Source: Paenibacillus sp. FSL H8-0537
Lineage (GTDB): Bacteria; Bacillota; Bacilli; Paenibacillales; Paenibacillaceae
DNA length: 64,000 bases
NCBI RefSeq assembly: GCF_038051995.1
Contig: NZ_CP150290.1
Coordinates: forward strand, 187,001-251,000
Direction of reading: 5' to 3'
The first letter of the stretch is position 1; every line of letters starts with the position of its first letter. Of this stretch, positions 8,379-17,158 are shown piece by piece. The translations under genes were made by a program, and so were the position numbers. Under the pieces are notes generated by a model. That model searched no databases, was not told the origin of the DNA, and was given only the letters and a program-made list of their open reading frames with translations.

Positions 8379-9578
8379 TTAAATCCGCATCTTATTGCGT
8401 ACAGTCAGCGCTGCCCCGGTCACGACGGCATCCTCTTTGAGCTGGCCTTTGGAAAACCTCGGCTCATAGGCGGGAGAATAGTAGGTGTTTTTCTTCGCAG
8501 TCTCTGTAGCGGTCTGAAAATACATCGGCTTAGAATTAATTAAAGCGCCGCCCAAGATAACAAGCTCCGGGTGAAAAATATTAATCAAATTCGCCAGGCC
8601 GACGCCGAAATAGACGGCGGACTGCTGAAATAGCTCCTGCACATACGGATCATCCGCCGACAGGGCTTGCAGCAGCACTTCATAATTCAGCTGCTCGGGT
8701 GTGACGGAATAGGCTTTGAGCAGCGAGTCCTGCCCCATCTTCGCATGGGAGCGTGCCTGATGCTCCAGTGCCTGAATCGAAGCGTACGCCTCCAGCGCGC
8801 CGTAATTCCCTGCCGGAGACAGACGTGGCCCATCAGTGTGAATAATCATCTGTCCGATCGAGCCTTCCATATCCATCGTGCCATGGACGATACGGCCGTA
8901 GGACATTATCGCGGAGCGCAGGCTGACGCCGGCATGCACGTACAGCGCATGCTCGATGTCTTCATGGCGCAGCGCCCAGCGCTCGCCGAGCAGCGCGGTG
9001 TTGGCGCCATTTTCAAGAAAAGCTGTAAATCCGGTTGCTTCCTCAAACATTTGGCAAATCGGCACCTGCGTCCAGCCCCTAGCGGCAAAATACAGCGGGT
9101 CCAAAATCATCCCGCTGCTCCGGTCAAGCGGTCCAACCGCCCCAATGCCAATGCCCAGAATTTGCTCCCGTTCGATCCGGTGATCCCGAAGCAGCGTGCG
9201 CATCAGCTGCGACGCGTAGTCGACCAGCGCCTGCGGCGTCATTGCCTCATCCATCCGCCAGCGCACAAGTGATTTCTGATTCAGCTGCATATCGAATAAG
9301 CCTAGCGTCGAGGAGAAACGAGAAATTTCCAGTCCGAAAATGTACCGGTAACCCGCATGAATCTGGTATAAAATCGGCCGTCGGCCGCCGCTGGAGGGAC
9401 CAAGACCCGTCTCCTCAATCAACCCCTCCGCCACCAGCTCCTCCAGTACACGCGTGAGCGTACTGCTCGTCAGCTTGTGCCTGTCCAGCAGCTCCGCTTT
9501 CGACACGGTGCCCTGCTCGGCGATTTGTGTATAAATAAGCTCTTTATGAGAGGGAACGTCCCGATCCGCTTTGTACAT
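8379..9578 (-). CDS. ROK-family transcriptional regulator with degenerate sugar-kinase site
   Basis: About 399 residues. The N-terminus is a winged helix (SKAELLDRHKLTSSTLTRVL...EEGLIEE), followed by a ROK (NagC/XylR-type) domain with GIGIGAVGPLD. The catalytic position of sugar-kinase ROK proteins (ENDAN) reads ENGAN, and the zinc motif CxCGxxGC is absent, its place held by DGPRLSPAGNYGALEAYAS. It is therefore probably a sugar-responsive regulator without kinase activity. I chose ATG at 9578, which has AGGGA six bases upstream; a GTG at 9626 is also in frame but its GAGGAG sits almost against the codon. Divergent from the chromate-transporter genes across about 260 bases, so it might control them, though ROK regulators normally serve sugar genes. 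Confidence 0.85.
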   Translation of the reverse strand: MYKADRDVPSHKELIYTQIAEQGTVSKAELLDRHKLTSSTLTRVLEELVAEGLIEETGLGPSSGGRRPILYQIHAGYRYIFGLEISRFSSTLGLFDMQLNQKSLVRWRMDEAMTPQALVDYASQLMRTLLRDHRIEREQILGIGIGAVGPLDRSSGMILDPLYFAARGWTQVPICQMFEEATGFTAFLENGANTALLGERWALRHEDIEHALYVHAGVSLRSAIMSYGRIVHGTMDMEGSIGQMIIHTDGPRLSPAGNYGALEAYASIQALEHQARSHAKMGQDSLLKAYSVTPEQLNYEVLLQALSADDPYVQELFQQSAVYFGVGLANLINIFHPELVILGGALINSKPMYFQTATETAKKNTYYSPAYEPRFSKGQLKEDAVVTGAALTVRNKMRI

Positions 9579-9799
9579 AACTAATCCCTGCTTACTGTAG
9601 ATAGGATGAAAAAATGATAGTACCACTCCTCATTATATCGTAATTCATGGACAGTCGCTATGTTCAAGGGTGTCTCAAACATTATTCCAAAAAGAAATTA
9701 ATTCAATTGAAATCACTCATAAATTAAGCGAATAGTATCGATAAGATGAAATAATGAGTCATTTTTTAATAAGTTAATACCAAAATGGAATAAAGATGA

Positions 9800-9805
9800 T
9801 ATAAT
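9800..9805 (+). promoter_or_regulatory. Candidate -10 box (TATAAT) for the chromate-transporter pair
   Basis: A perfect TATAAT stands 37 bases before the ATG. No good -35 hexamer is visible 16-18 bases upstream, so this promoter may need an activator. The rest of the 9579-9842 gap is AT-rich, with nothing else I can name. Confidence 0.4.
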
Positions 9806-9842
9806 AGTGAGAAAGCATCACCCCATCAATGGAGGGAACCTC

Positions 9843-10472
9843 ATGGCAAATGGACAAAATAAAAGGCTGGGCATGCTGCTGCAGCTGTTTTGGATATTTT
9901 TTCGAATTGGGCCTACAACGTTTGGCGGCGGCTACGCAATGATGCCGATGATCGAGCGGGAGACGGTACAGAAGCGGCAGTGGATGGATGAAAGGGAATG
10001 GACGCAGCTCATTTCGCTCGCAGGGTCCGCACCCGGCGGAGTAGGCGTCAATGCGGCAGCGATGGTCGGCTATCGGCAGGCGGGCGCAGCAGGGGCGGTT
10101 ATTGCCATTGTCGGCATCACGCTTCCTACGCTGCTGCTCGTTTTGCTGCTTGGTTTGTTTATGCGCGTCTTTGGCGATCATCCGAAGCTGGTTGCGGCGC
10201 TTAAGGGGATAAATGGAGCGGTCATTGCCTTAATGGTGATGGCAGCTTACCGCATGGCGCGTGCGGCGCTGTTTGATATTGCTACGACATTCGTAGCGGT
10301 TGTGACGCTGACCGTTCTGCTGTTTACTGCGATTAATCCGATATACGTTGTCATGGCGGGGCTGCTTGGAGGCATCGTATTCACGAAAGGTAAGGAGCTG
10401 CTGGGGATGAAGGTGCTGACCGAGAAAGCCACCGTCCGCAGAAGCAGCAGCGAAATTGAATATTACATTTAG
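9843..10472 (+). CDS. Chromate transporter, first half (ChrA-type, CHR domain)
   Basis: A 209-residue integral membrane protein holding one CHR domain. The conserved loop G-G-G-Y-A-M-M-P-M-I-E-R-E and the AxGGVGVNAAAMVGYR motif are near the N-terminus, followed by several hydrophobic helices. Short CHR proteins such as B. subtilis YwrA/YwrB work as pairs of half-length subunits. Family members are annotated as chromate:anion transporters, but the physiological substrate is often uncertain. GGAGGG lies six bases before this ATG, which I prefer over the upstream in-frame start at 9807. The second half follows 27 bases downstream. Confidence 0.88.
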   Translation: MANGQNKRLGMLLQLFWIFFRIGPTTFGGGYAMMPMIERETVQKRQWMDEREWTQLISLAGSAPGGVGVNAAAMVGYRQAGAAGAVIAIVGITLPTLLLVLLLGLFMRVFGDHPKLVAALKGINGAVIALMVMAAYRMARAALFDIATTFVAVVTLTVLLFTAINPIYVVMAGLLGGIVFTKGKELLGMKVLTEKATVRRSSSEIEYYI

Positions 10473-10499
10473 ATGGGAAATGGAGAGGGGGGACGGAGC

Positions 10500-11030
10500 A
10501 TGCTCGGAGAGCTGTTCATTGTTTTTTTGAAAATAGGTTGTGTCTCGTTTGGGGGGGGCTACGCGGTTATTCCGATTATTCAATACGAGGCTCTATCCCG
10601 AGGCTGGATGACGCAAGGGGAATTTCAGCAGGCCGTCTCCCTTGCCGGGATGGCGCCGGGGTCGATTGCAACAAATGCCGCGACGCTGCTCGGTTATCAG
10701 TCCGCCGGCATCACGGGCGCGATCATATCGACTGCTGGCATGGTACTGCCGTCGCTGGTGCTCATGATTGTGGTGTCAGCGTTCATCCTTCGCCTCCAAA
10801 ATAATAAATGGCTGTCAGCCTCTTTTTACGGATTAAAGCCGATGATTACCGGCCTAATGGTCTATGCGGCCATTCATTTCGGATATCCGAATGATGGTGC
10901 GATGCTGAGCTGGCCGTTCGCGGGAATGCTGCTCATCGTTGCAGGCAGCTTGTATTTACTGATGCGCTACAAGCTGCATCCGTTTATCATCATTGCTGGA
11001 GCAGGAGCGGCTGGCATTATTTTATTTTAA
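10500..11030 (+). CDS. Chromate transporter, second half (ChrA-type, CHR domain)
   Basis: A 176-residue membrane protein and the second CHR-domain half, with G-G-G-Y-A-V-I-P-I-I-Q-Y-E and APGSIATNAATLLGYQ motifs aligning to the first half. I use ATG 10500 because GAGGGG lies about nine bases upstream; an ATG at 10473 directly abuts the upstream stop but has no ribosome site. The two proteins probably form an antiparallel heterodimer, as proposed for split CHR transporters. Confidence 0.88.
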   Translation: MLGELFIVFLKIGCVSFGGGYAVIPIIQYEALSRGWMTQGEFQQAVSLAGMAPGSIATNAATLLGYQSAGITGAIISTAGMVLPSLVLMIVVSAFILRLQNNKWLSASFYGLKPMITGLMVYAAIHFGYPNDGAMLSWPFAGMLLIVAGSLYLLMRYKLHPFIIIAGAGAAGIILF

Positions 11031-11109
11031 AATATAAGCATTTATAAGGCTGTTCATTCGCTTGCCAAAAGAACATTATATTCCGGCTTAAAGCTGTATG
11101 AAGTCGATT

Positions 11110-11168
11110 AAAGCCGCTTGTTTCGGGAGCTTGCTGTAAGCAGCAATTTTCCGAAACAAGCGGCTTTT
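11110..11168 (+). terminator. Terminator after the chromate-transporter operon
   Basis: A 17-bp perfect outer stem (11110-11126 / 11151-11167) encloses a second 6-bp hairpin (TTGCTG/CAGCAA). The right arm runs into CTTTTGGTTTTCC. Confidence 0.85.
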
Positions 11169-11212
11169 GGTTTTCCTTCGGATCGTGGATTCAACAGCAT
11201 TCGAGGAGGATA

Positions 11213-11248
11213 ATGTTCCATGTGGAACATATTGTCGAACTTCTATAA
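11213..11248 (+). other. Candidate 11-codon ORF overlapping two adjacent dyads
   Basis: ATG at 11213, preceded by GAGGAGG three bases upstream, opens an 11-residue frame (MFHVEHIVELL) ending in TAA. The same bases form two dyads: ATGTTCCA/TGGAACAT and GAACTTCT/AGAAGTTC. They may be operator sites, and the tiny ORF a by-product; the close ribosome site argues against efficient translation. It lies 110 bases before the chemoreceptor gene. A TATAAT at 11319-11324 could be the -10 of that gene. Confidence 0.3.
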
Positions 11249-11358
11249 AGAAGTTCACTAAAAAATGAATAAAAAAATAATTCGAAAGACCTACAAATTT
11301 GCCTGTTTTTTACCGAAATATAATTAAACAACTTGAATAGACAGTGAGGGATAATAAA

Positions 11359-12201
11359 ATGAATACAGTTCAAGCTATGCTCCACGTGATGCCTTACATT
11401 CAGAAAATGATGAGGGAGAGTGCAAGTCTGACTCTATATGACCGCACTCATATGCTTTATTATTTGCCTATGCCGGGAGTCGATATGGGCTTCAAGACAG
11501 GCGATACGCTTAATGCGGGCTTTATGAACTTTGCCGCGCTTAAGAACGGCAGGGAGGAAAGCATCACCCATATACCCGAGGAAGCGTTTGGAATTGCGAT
11601 GGATGTTGTAAACATACCAATTAAAAATGAAAATGGCGAGGTAGAAGCTGTATTTTGCGTAGCTTATAATTTAACGAGTCAGAATGAACTGGAGCATCTT
11701 GTACGGGAAAGCCACTCCATTACGGAGCATCTGGTGCAGATGGTGCAGCAAATGGCAGCCCATTCCGAGGAGTTGCATACGGCGAGCGAGCAGATTTCGA
11801 AAAATTCAAAAACAACAGCGGAAAACTCGAAGCAAATCACCAAGGTAGCAGGCTTTATTAAAGAGGTATCCGAGCAGACAAATATGCTAGGGCTTAATGC
11901 GGCAATTGAAGCAGCGCGCGCAGGCGAAGCGGGAGCAGGCTTTGGTGTCGTGGCCACCGAGGTGCGGAAGCTGTCTGTTGACTCCAAAAAAGCGACAGTT
12001 GAAATTGAAAAGGCGCTTGGCGACATCCAAACGTCGATTAAAGGCATGGAGCGCGAAATTTCGCAAATTGTGGCTTCATCCGAGGAGCAGGCTTCCATGG
12101 TTAGCGCTTTTACGAGTGTAATCGAGCGCCTGCAGAGCTCAAGCCAATCGATGAAAGACATTGCGGATCAGATGATTTCCTACAATCTGACGGAATCCTG
12201 A
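11359..12201 (+). CDS. Soluble methyl-accepting chemotaxis signal protein (YfmS-like)
   Basis: A 280-residue cytoplasmic chemoreceptor without membrane helices or HAMP. Residues 1-115 form a small sensory domain, and the rest is the signalling coiled coil with the hairpin tip motif [31 protein letters not shown] that binds CheA/CheW. Size and architecture match B. subtilis YfmS. The ATG at 11359 has GAGGG eight bases upstream; an in-frame GTG 15 bases earlier lacks a site. Its ligand is unknown. The nearest motility genes are motAB at 18-20 kb. Confidence 0.87.
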   Translation: MNTVQAMLHVMPYIQKMMRESASLTLYDRTHMLYYLPMPGVDMGFKTGDTLNAGFMNFAALKNGREESITHIPEEAFGIAMDVVNIPIKNENGEVEAVFCVAYNLTSQNELEHLVRESHSITEHLVQMVQQMAAHSEELHTASEQISKNSKTTAENSKQITKVAGFIKEVSEQTNMLGLNAAIEAARAGEAGAGFGVVATEVRKLSVDSKKATVEIEKALGDIQTSIKGMEREISQIVASSEEQASMVSAFTSVIERLQSSSQSMKDIADQMISYNLTES

Positions 12202-12258
12202 GTTCAACACCAGACATTAGGTTTGAGATAAATGCGTGCAGCATCTTAAAAGCGTGAG

Positions 12259-12305
12259 AAGCCTTGCCCCATGACGATAATCGTCAGGCGGTAAGGCTTT
12301 TTTTA
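12259..12305 (+). terminator. Terminator after the chemoreceptor gene
   Basis: Stem AAGCCTTGCC/GGTAAGGCTT with an inner TGACGATAATCGTCA hairpin, followed by seven T residues. Confidence 0.88.
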
Positions 12306-12437
12306 AAAGAATATAGGCGCTGTATATAGGTGTTACCTATAGGTTGCCTTTATGCTATGCGAATCGCATAAGGAAGCCGTACCGATAGCCGCGGTCCTCC
12401 TACTAATGTCAGCTTTCATTTACAAAAAAAGATGTAA

Positions 12438-12666
12438 TACGACAAAATCGCGGTTGATAAATCGACATTGCTTGTCGGGGAAATAAAAAGGACTTTCCCA
12501 AATGAAGAAATGAACAGCAGCAACCATTCATGAATGTCAACTTTGCCAATATGTTGCTGTTTTGGTTAATCATCAAAAATCAAAAAATGGGTAATATGGA
12601 CTACTATATTGGAAGCTAATCCTGATTTTGTCGAAAGTTGCCTGAAAATTATAGGTGATTGTCGAC
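12438..12666. promoter_or_regulatory. Spo0A-box-like sites upstream of the Spo0E-like gene
   Basis: TTTGTCGAA at 12627-12635 is a perfect match to the 0A box (TTTGTCRAA). TTGTCGAC at 12659-12666 and, on the minus strand, TTTGTCGTA at 12438-12446 each differ at one position. A TATAAT at 12699-12704 could be the -10 of the downstream gene. The remainder of the 12306-12759 gap contains a possible decayed inverted copy of the dispersed repeat (about 12366-12400) and nothing else recognised. Binding is inferred from motif only. Confidence 0.35.
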
Positions 12667-12759
12667 ACGTTTTTACAAACAGCCCACCGGAATAAGCGTA
12701 TAATAAAATAAAATTGCCACACGAGCGCTATATTTAAGGAGTGGGCCACGAAGCGAGCT

Positions 12760-12954
12760 ATGGACAAAATAATTCTACTCGATCAATTGCAATCGCTAAG
12801 GCTAAAGCTCCATGAGATAGCCGAAGCACGAGGTAGTCTGACAGACCCTGACGTTCTTGCGATTAGCGAGGAGGCAGATCAATTAATCGTTGCCCTTCAA
12901 CAGATGCAGCGTGATGAGATGATTGGTTCTTCCATGCGCCGTAAAAACGACTAG
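12760..12954 (+). CDS. Spo0E-family aspartyl-phosphate phosphatase
   Basis: A 64-residue protein of the Spo0E-like family: two short helices with the family signature region I-S-E-E-A-D-Q-L-I (consensus S-x-x-L-D). Such proteins dephosphorylate Spo0A~P and delay sporulation. The ribosome site is odd: AAGGAG lies 18 bases before the ATG and no nearer in-frame start exists, so translation may be weak or the leader folded. The 3' end is four bases from the convergent tadA stop. Confidence 0.78.
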   Translation: MDKIILLDQLQSLRLKLHEIAEARGSLTDPDVLAISEEADQLIVALQQMQRDEMIGSSMRRKND

Positions 12955-12958
12955 TCAA

Positions 12959-13456
<498 letters not shown>

Positions 13457-13501
13457 TCAATAGCATTTATTCAGCGAACAAATATTCTGTTGTTAACATG
13501 T

Positions 13502-13607
13502 GGTGGATAACTTTGGGGATAACTTTTTAGTTATACACCTTTTTATGCACAAAATATTCGACCTATATGTGCATAAGTAGGGCTTATTGTTTATAGAATG
13601 TGGATAA
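13502..13607. promoter_or_regulatory. DnaA-box cluster between tadA and the sensor kinase gene
   Basis: Three perfect TTATNCACA boxes: 13543-13551 (+), 13568-13576 (-) and 13599-13607 (-). Three one-mismatch boxes: 13502-13510 (-), 13514-13522 (-) and 13531-13539 (+). All fall within 106 bases of AT-rich DNA between divergent genes. It could titrate DnaA, couple kinase expression to replication, or mark a secondary replication-control locus like the DnaA-box clusters of B. subtilis. Confidence 0.7.
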
Positions 13608-13644
13608 GTCGTTCGAATTTACGACGATAAAGGTGGTCTTCGTA

Positions 13645-15531
13645 GTGCCATTCAAACTCAAGCTCTGCTTACTTATTGCGATAGCATTCTTCTCCATGTT
13701 TGTCACCCTACTCATTGTGGACCAATATTCAATGTTTCGCAATATGCACAAAAATCTTGGCAGCATGCTGAGCAAAGCATCTATACAGCTCTCCGAAACG
13801 CTATTTTTATCAAATAGCCAGGTGGCCGAGGGCACACCTCTTGACGCAGGGACGGAGGAGCAATTTCACAGTATGATTGAAAACTGGAAGCGGTGGGACG
13901 CCTGCATTTTGGATATCACGATATTAAGGCCGCGGGATCATGAGGAGCAGGTTACGAGCGTAGCTAGCTATGATCTTATTTATGGCGAGCAGGGCCATTA
14001 TGAGGCCGAGCTTGAACAAGAGCTGATTAATCAGACAGCCAGGGATCACCTTTTTCGGGTCAATGAATTTGAAATGGACGGGGTAGCTTATTTAAAGAGC
14101 TACTACACCAATGAAAATATGCAGCCTGCCGTTATTCGTATCGTCTATAGCTACGAATACTTTCATGATCGGGCTGCATACAAGGTGAGGGATTGGCTGA
14201 AGTATGCCGGCATTTTTATGTTATTTATCCTTTTGGGCAGTTATTTGCTGTCGGGCATGCTGCTTCGTCCGCTTAAATCGATTTTGTGGAAGGTCAATGA
14301 AGTATCTCACGGCCGTTTTGATTCATTCATTAAAGTGAGAAGCAGGGATGAATTTGGTCTGCTTGCAGTGAAAATAAACGCGATGTCGCAAAATCTCAGC
14401 ATTTATATGGACAAGCTGCGCAAGGCTTTTGAAGAAAACCGCCGGATGAAAAATTATTTGCAATCCTTCATTAATCATACGAGTGATGCGATCCATGTGG
14501 TCGATTTGCAGGGAATCATTATTCAAGTAAATCAAGCCTTCGAGCAGCTGTATGGGTATACAGCGGAAGAGGCGCTTGGTTGTTCGCTCGTGCTCACGCC
14601 GGAAAGCCACCGGGGAGAAATGAAGCTGATCATTGCCTCGCTCCTTGCGGGCAAGGTGCTTCCTGCGCAGGAGACGAAGCGTTTAACGAAACTGGGTGAA
14701 GTCATCCCTGTCAGCGTTACGATATCCCCGATTCGAGACAGTGCAGGCGAGGTGAAGGCCTTCGCGAGCATTACCCGCGACATGAGGAGCCGCAACAAGA
14801 TGGAGGAGCTGCTGCGCCGCTCCGAGAAGCTGACGACGGTAGGGCAGCTTGCGGCTGGCGTTGCCCATGAAATTCGCAATCCGCTGACGACGCTGCGGGG
14901 ATTTCTCCAGCTTCAACTGAAAAATCAAACGGGCAATGCTCAGCATACAAGCTTGATGCTGTCGGAGCTGGATCGTATTAACCTGATCGTCAGCGAATTT
15001 TTGATTTTGGCAAAGCCTCAGGCAACACAGTTTACCGTAAAGGATGTTAAGCAGGTGCTGCGCGATGTGCTGCTGTTTCTGGACAGCGAGGCACATCTGC
15101 ATAATGCGGAGTTTCTAACCGTTTTCACCGAAGAGTCCTGCGAGATTTCCTGTGAGGAAAATCAGCTCAAGCAAGTATTCATTAATGTGTTGAAAAATGC
15201 AATCGAAGCGATGCCGAGCGGCGGTCCGATATACATACGCTTGAAACGCAATGTAAGCCACATTACCATAGAAATAGCTGATGAAGGTATCGGCATTCCG
15301 GAGGAAATGATCCCACAAATCGGAAGTCCATTCCTCACGGGCAAAGAGAGCGGCACTGGACTTGGCATGATGGTCAGCCAACGCATTATCCAGAGCCATC
15401 AAGGCATGATTGATATTCAAAGCCAAGTGAATGCCGGAACAACGGTGACCATTACGCTTCCCACTTTGAAAGAAGGGGGCGACGGAGGTATACTAGTAGA
15501 AAAAGCAGGCGCTGCAGGTTTATATGGATAG
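13645..15531 (+). CDS. Membrane sensor histidine kinase (HAMP-PAS-HisKA-HATPase), sporulation-kinase-like
   Basis: About 628 residues. TM1 (about 3-27), an extracytoplasmic sensor domain of about 165 residues, TM2 (about 195-215), HAMP (216-268), PAS (about 280-400), HisKA with VAHEIRNPLTTLRGF (phospho-acceptor His) and HATPase_c with NVLKNAIEAMP, DEGIGIP and GTGLGMMV. This resembles the sporulation kinases KinB-KinE, which have no cognate regulator beside them; none is adjacent here. I chose GTG 13645 because AAAGGTGG lies eight bases upstream; the GTG at 13600 sits inside a DnaA box with no ribosome site. Followed 36 bases later by rluF. Confidence 0.85.
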   Translation: MPFKLKLCLLIAIAFFSMFVTLLIVDQYSMFRNMHKNLGSMLSKASIQLSETLFLSNSQVAEGTPLDAGTEEQFHSMIENWKRWDACILDITILRPRDHEEQVTSVASYDLIYGEQGHYEAELEQELINQTARDHLFRVNEFEMDGVAYLKSYYTNENMQPAVIRIVYSYEYFHDRAAYKVRDWLKYAGIFMLFILLGSYLLSGMLLRPLKSILWKVNEVSHGRFDSFIKVRSRDEFGLLAVKINAMSQNLSIYMDKLRKAFEENRRMKNYLQSFINHTSDAIHVVDLQGIIIQVNQAFEQLYGYTAEEALGCSLVLTPESHRGEMKLIIASLLAGKVLPAQETKRLTKLGEVIPVSVTISPIRDSAGEVKAFASITRDMRSRNKMEELLRRSEKLTTVGQLAAGVAHEIRNPLTTLRGFLQLQLKNQTGNAQHTSLMLSELDRINLIVSEFLILAKPQATQFTVKDVKQVLRDVLLFLDSEAHLHNAEFLTVFTEESCEISCEENQLKQVFINVLKNAIEAMPSGGPIYIRLKRNVSHITIEIADEGIGIPEEMIPQIGSPFLTGKESGTGLGMMVSQRIIQSHQGMIDIQSQVNAGTTVTITLPTLKEGGDGGILVEKAGAAGLYG

Positions 15532-15567
15532 CAGATTGAGCGGCATACTTGGATGAGGTGAGTGCAG

Positions 15568-16281
15568 TTGAGGATTAATAAATTTATTAGTGAAACTGGT
15601 TATTGCTCGCGTCGGGAAGCAGACAAGCTGGTAGAAGGCGGACGGGTAACGATTAATGGCAGCCCAGCGCTTCTGGGCAGTCAAGCAGAGCACGGCGATG
15701 ATGTGCGTATTGATGGCAACCGAATTGGAGAGCATAAGGGCCATGTGTATATTGCTCTAAACAAGCCCGCAGGCATCACTTGTACGACCGAGCTGCATAT
15801 TGAGGGCAACATTGTTGATTATGTGCGCCATCAGGAGCGGATTTTTCCGATTGGCAGACTCGATAAAGATTCTGAAGGGCTTATTCTCATGACGAATGAC
15901 GGAGATGTTGTGAATCCGATTTTGCGTTCGGAGGGCAAGCATGAGAAGGAATATATTGTGACGGTAGATCGTCCGATCAGCGAATCGTTTGTCATTGGCA
16001 TGTCCGAGGGCGTCAAAATTTTGGGCAGCATGACGCTGCCCTGTAAAGTGACGCGCAGTTCGGAGCGCGTGTTCCGCATCGTATTAACTGAGGGGCGCAA
16101 TCGCCAAATTCGCAGAATGTGCGAAGCCTTTGGCTACCATGTGCGGAAGCTTCAGCGTGTCCGCATTATGAACATTCAATTAGGCGAGCTGCCTATTGGC
16201 AAGTGGAGAGACTTGACGGAGCTGGAGAAAGCGCAGCTGTTTGATCTGCTGGATTATACGCCATCAGCACCGACAAGCTAA
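15568..16281 (+). CDS. rluF: 23S rRNA pseudouridine synthase RluF/RsuA family
   Basis: About 237 residues. An N-terminal S4 RNA-binding domain (MRINKFISETG, CSRREADKLVEGGRV) is followed by the RsuA/RluB/E/F catalytic domain with GRLDKDSEGLILMTNDG, which contains the catalytic Asp, and the EGRNRQIRRM motif. RluF modifies U2604 (and in part U2605) of 23S rRNA. The start is TTG at 15568, giving the family-typical MRINK N-terminus, with GAGGTG seven bases upstream; a GTG six bases earlier overlaps that site. Probably cotranscribed with the kinase. Confidence 0.9.
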   Translation: MRINKFISETGYCSRREADKLVEGGRVTINGSPALLGSQAEHGDDVRIDGNRIGEHKGHVYIALNKPAGITCTTELHIEGNIVDYVRHQERIFPIGRLDKDSEGLILMTNDGDVVNPILRSEGKHEKEYIVTVDRPISESFVIGMSEGVKILGSMTLPCKVTRSSERVFRIVLTEGRNRQIRRMCEAFGYHVRKLQRVRIMNIQLGELPIGKWRDLTELEKAQLFDLLDYTPSAPTS

Positions 16282-16302
16282 GCAGGAGCTGAAATAAGGG
16301 GA

Positions 16303-16334
16303 GGGGCAGTCGATAAAGCGACTGCCCCTTTTAT
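16303..16334 (+). terminator. Terminator after rluF
   Basis: A 10-bp GC-rich stem GGGGCAGTCG/CGACTGCCCC with loop ATAAAG, followed by TTTTATTT. Confidence 0.92.
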
Positions 16335-16569
16335 TTGAAGAAACGGGCAGAATATTTTGAATGGAATTTGCTCGAGTTTCTAATTTGAAATAGATATCCT
16401 AAGCCAAATGCAGATTGGCAAGGATTTCACTGCTACTGGTTTAGCTATAGAAAAAACGTTATAATACTTGATATATCAGATTGAAAGCTTAAGCTCGCAT
16501 CTCTCATGCTTAATAGATTATGAATATGCGAATGACTATATTCTATGGAATAGAACAGGTGAAACTTGT

Positions 16570-17001
16570 ATGAATGACAACACCAATAACGAACTTCTAG
16601 ATAATTGGCTCGCTCTTACCAGCTTACAGGCGAACATAAATAATGAATTAGAAAATGTTTTACAGGAGAAATACAGCTTAACCTTAAAGGAGTTTTATGT
16701 TCTCTATTTCTTATCTCAAACCAGCGAGAAAAAATTAAGATTACTGCAATTGCAAGAAATGGTCGGCTTAAGTCAAAGTGCGATATCAAGGCTGGTTGGT
16801 CGAATGGAAGCCAAAAATTGTGGTGCCCTGCAACGACATGTTTGCGAAGATGATCGCAGAGGGGTTTACACCTGTTTAACTGAGCTTGGTGAAGACAAAT
16901 TTAAAAGAGCGCTGGCTACTTTTAATGAATTTTTTGCTCAATCTACTTCTCTAAGGGATGCCCTCCAGCAAGAACTGCAGTCTTTAAACAAAAAATGGTG
17001 A
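16570..17001 (+). CDS. MarR-family transcriptional regulator
   Basis: A 143-residue winged-helix regulator. The DNA-binding part shows LRLLQLQEMVGLSQSAISRL-VGRMEAKN and the wing DDRRGVYTCLTELG; flanking helices form the dimer interface. The ATG at 16570 has an AGGTGA site seven bases upstream; a longer frame from 16468 includes non-coding-like sequence. TATAAT at 16460-16465 is a possible -10. It precedes and probably represses the old-yellow-enzyme gene, a common pairing for electrophile-responsive regulators. A weak hairpin (17010-17029) separates the two genes. Confidence 0.85.
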   Translation: MNDNTNNELLDNWLALTSLQANINNELENVLQEKYSLTLKEFYVLYFLSQTSEKKLRLLQLQEMVGLSQSAISRLVGRMEAKNCGALQRHVCEDDRRGVYTCLTELGEDKFKRALATFNEFFAQSTSLRDALQQELQSLNKKW

Positions 17002-17051
17002 TCGCCTTGCCCAGAAAGGTTATTCTGGGTATTTTCATATAGCCCTCTGAG

Positions 17052-17099
17052 TTGACAAAGAAAAAATAATCATGCTAATATAAATGCACGCGCATGCAT
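17052..17099 (+). promoter_or_regulatory. SigA promoter with near-perfect palindromic operator for namA
   Basis: TTGACA at 17052-17057 and TAATAT at 17076-17081 are 18 bases apart. At 17084-17099, where transcription should begin, lies ATGCACGCGCATGCAT, a 16-bp dyad with one mismatched pair. Size and position suit a MarR-family operator, with the upstream regulator as the obvious candidate binder. Confidence 0.6.
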
Positions 17100-17158
17100 T
17101 AATTTGTTATTAGAAAAACACAGTCTAACTGATTAAATATCCAAAAGGAGTCTTTTTG

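Noticed and set aside
12512..12560. Imperfect hairpin (AACAGCAGCAA / TTGCTGTTTT) as a terminator or element end
   Set aside because: Arms pair only partly, there is no gene to terminate at this point, and no partner inverted repeat marks an insertion sequence.
13600..13644. GTG 13600 as start of the sensor kinase
   Set aside because: It lies inside a perfect DnaA box and has no ribosome site, while GTG 13645 has AAAGGTGG eight bases upstream and begins directly before TM1.
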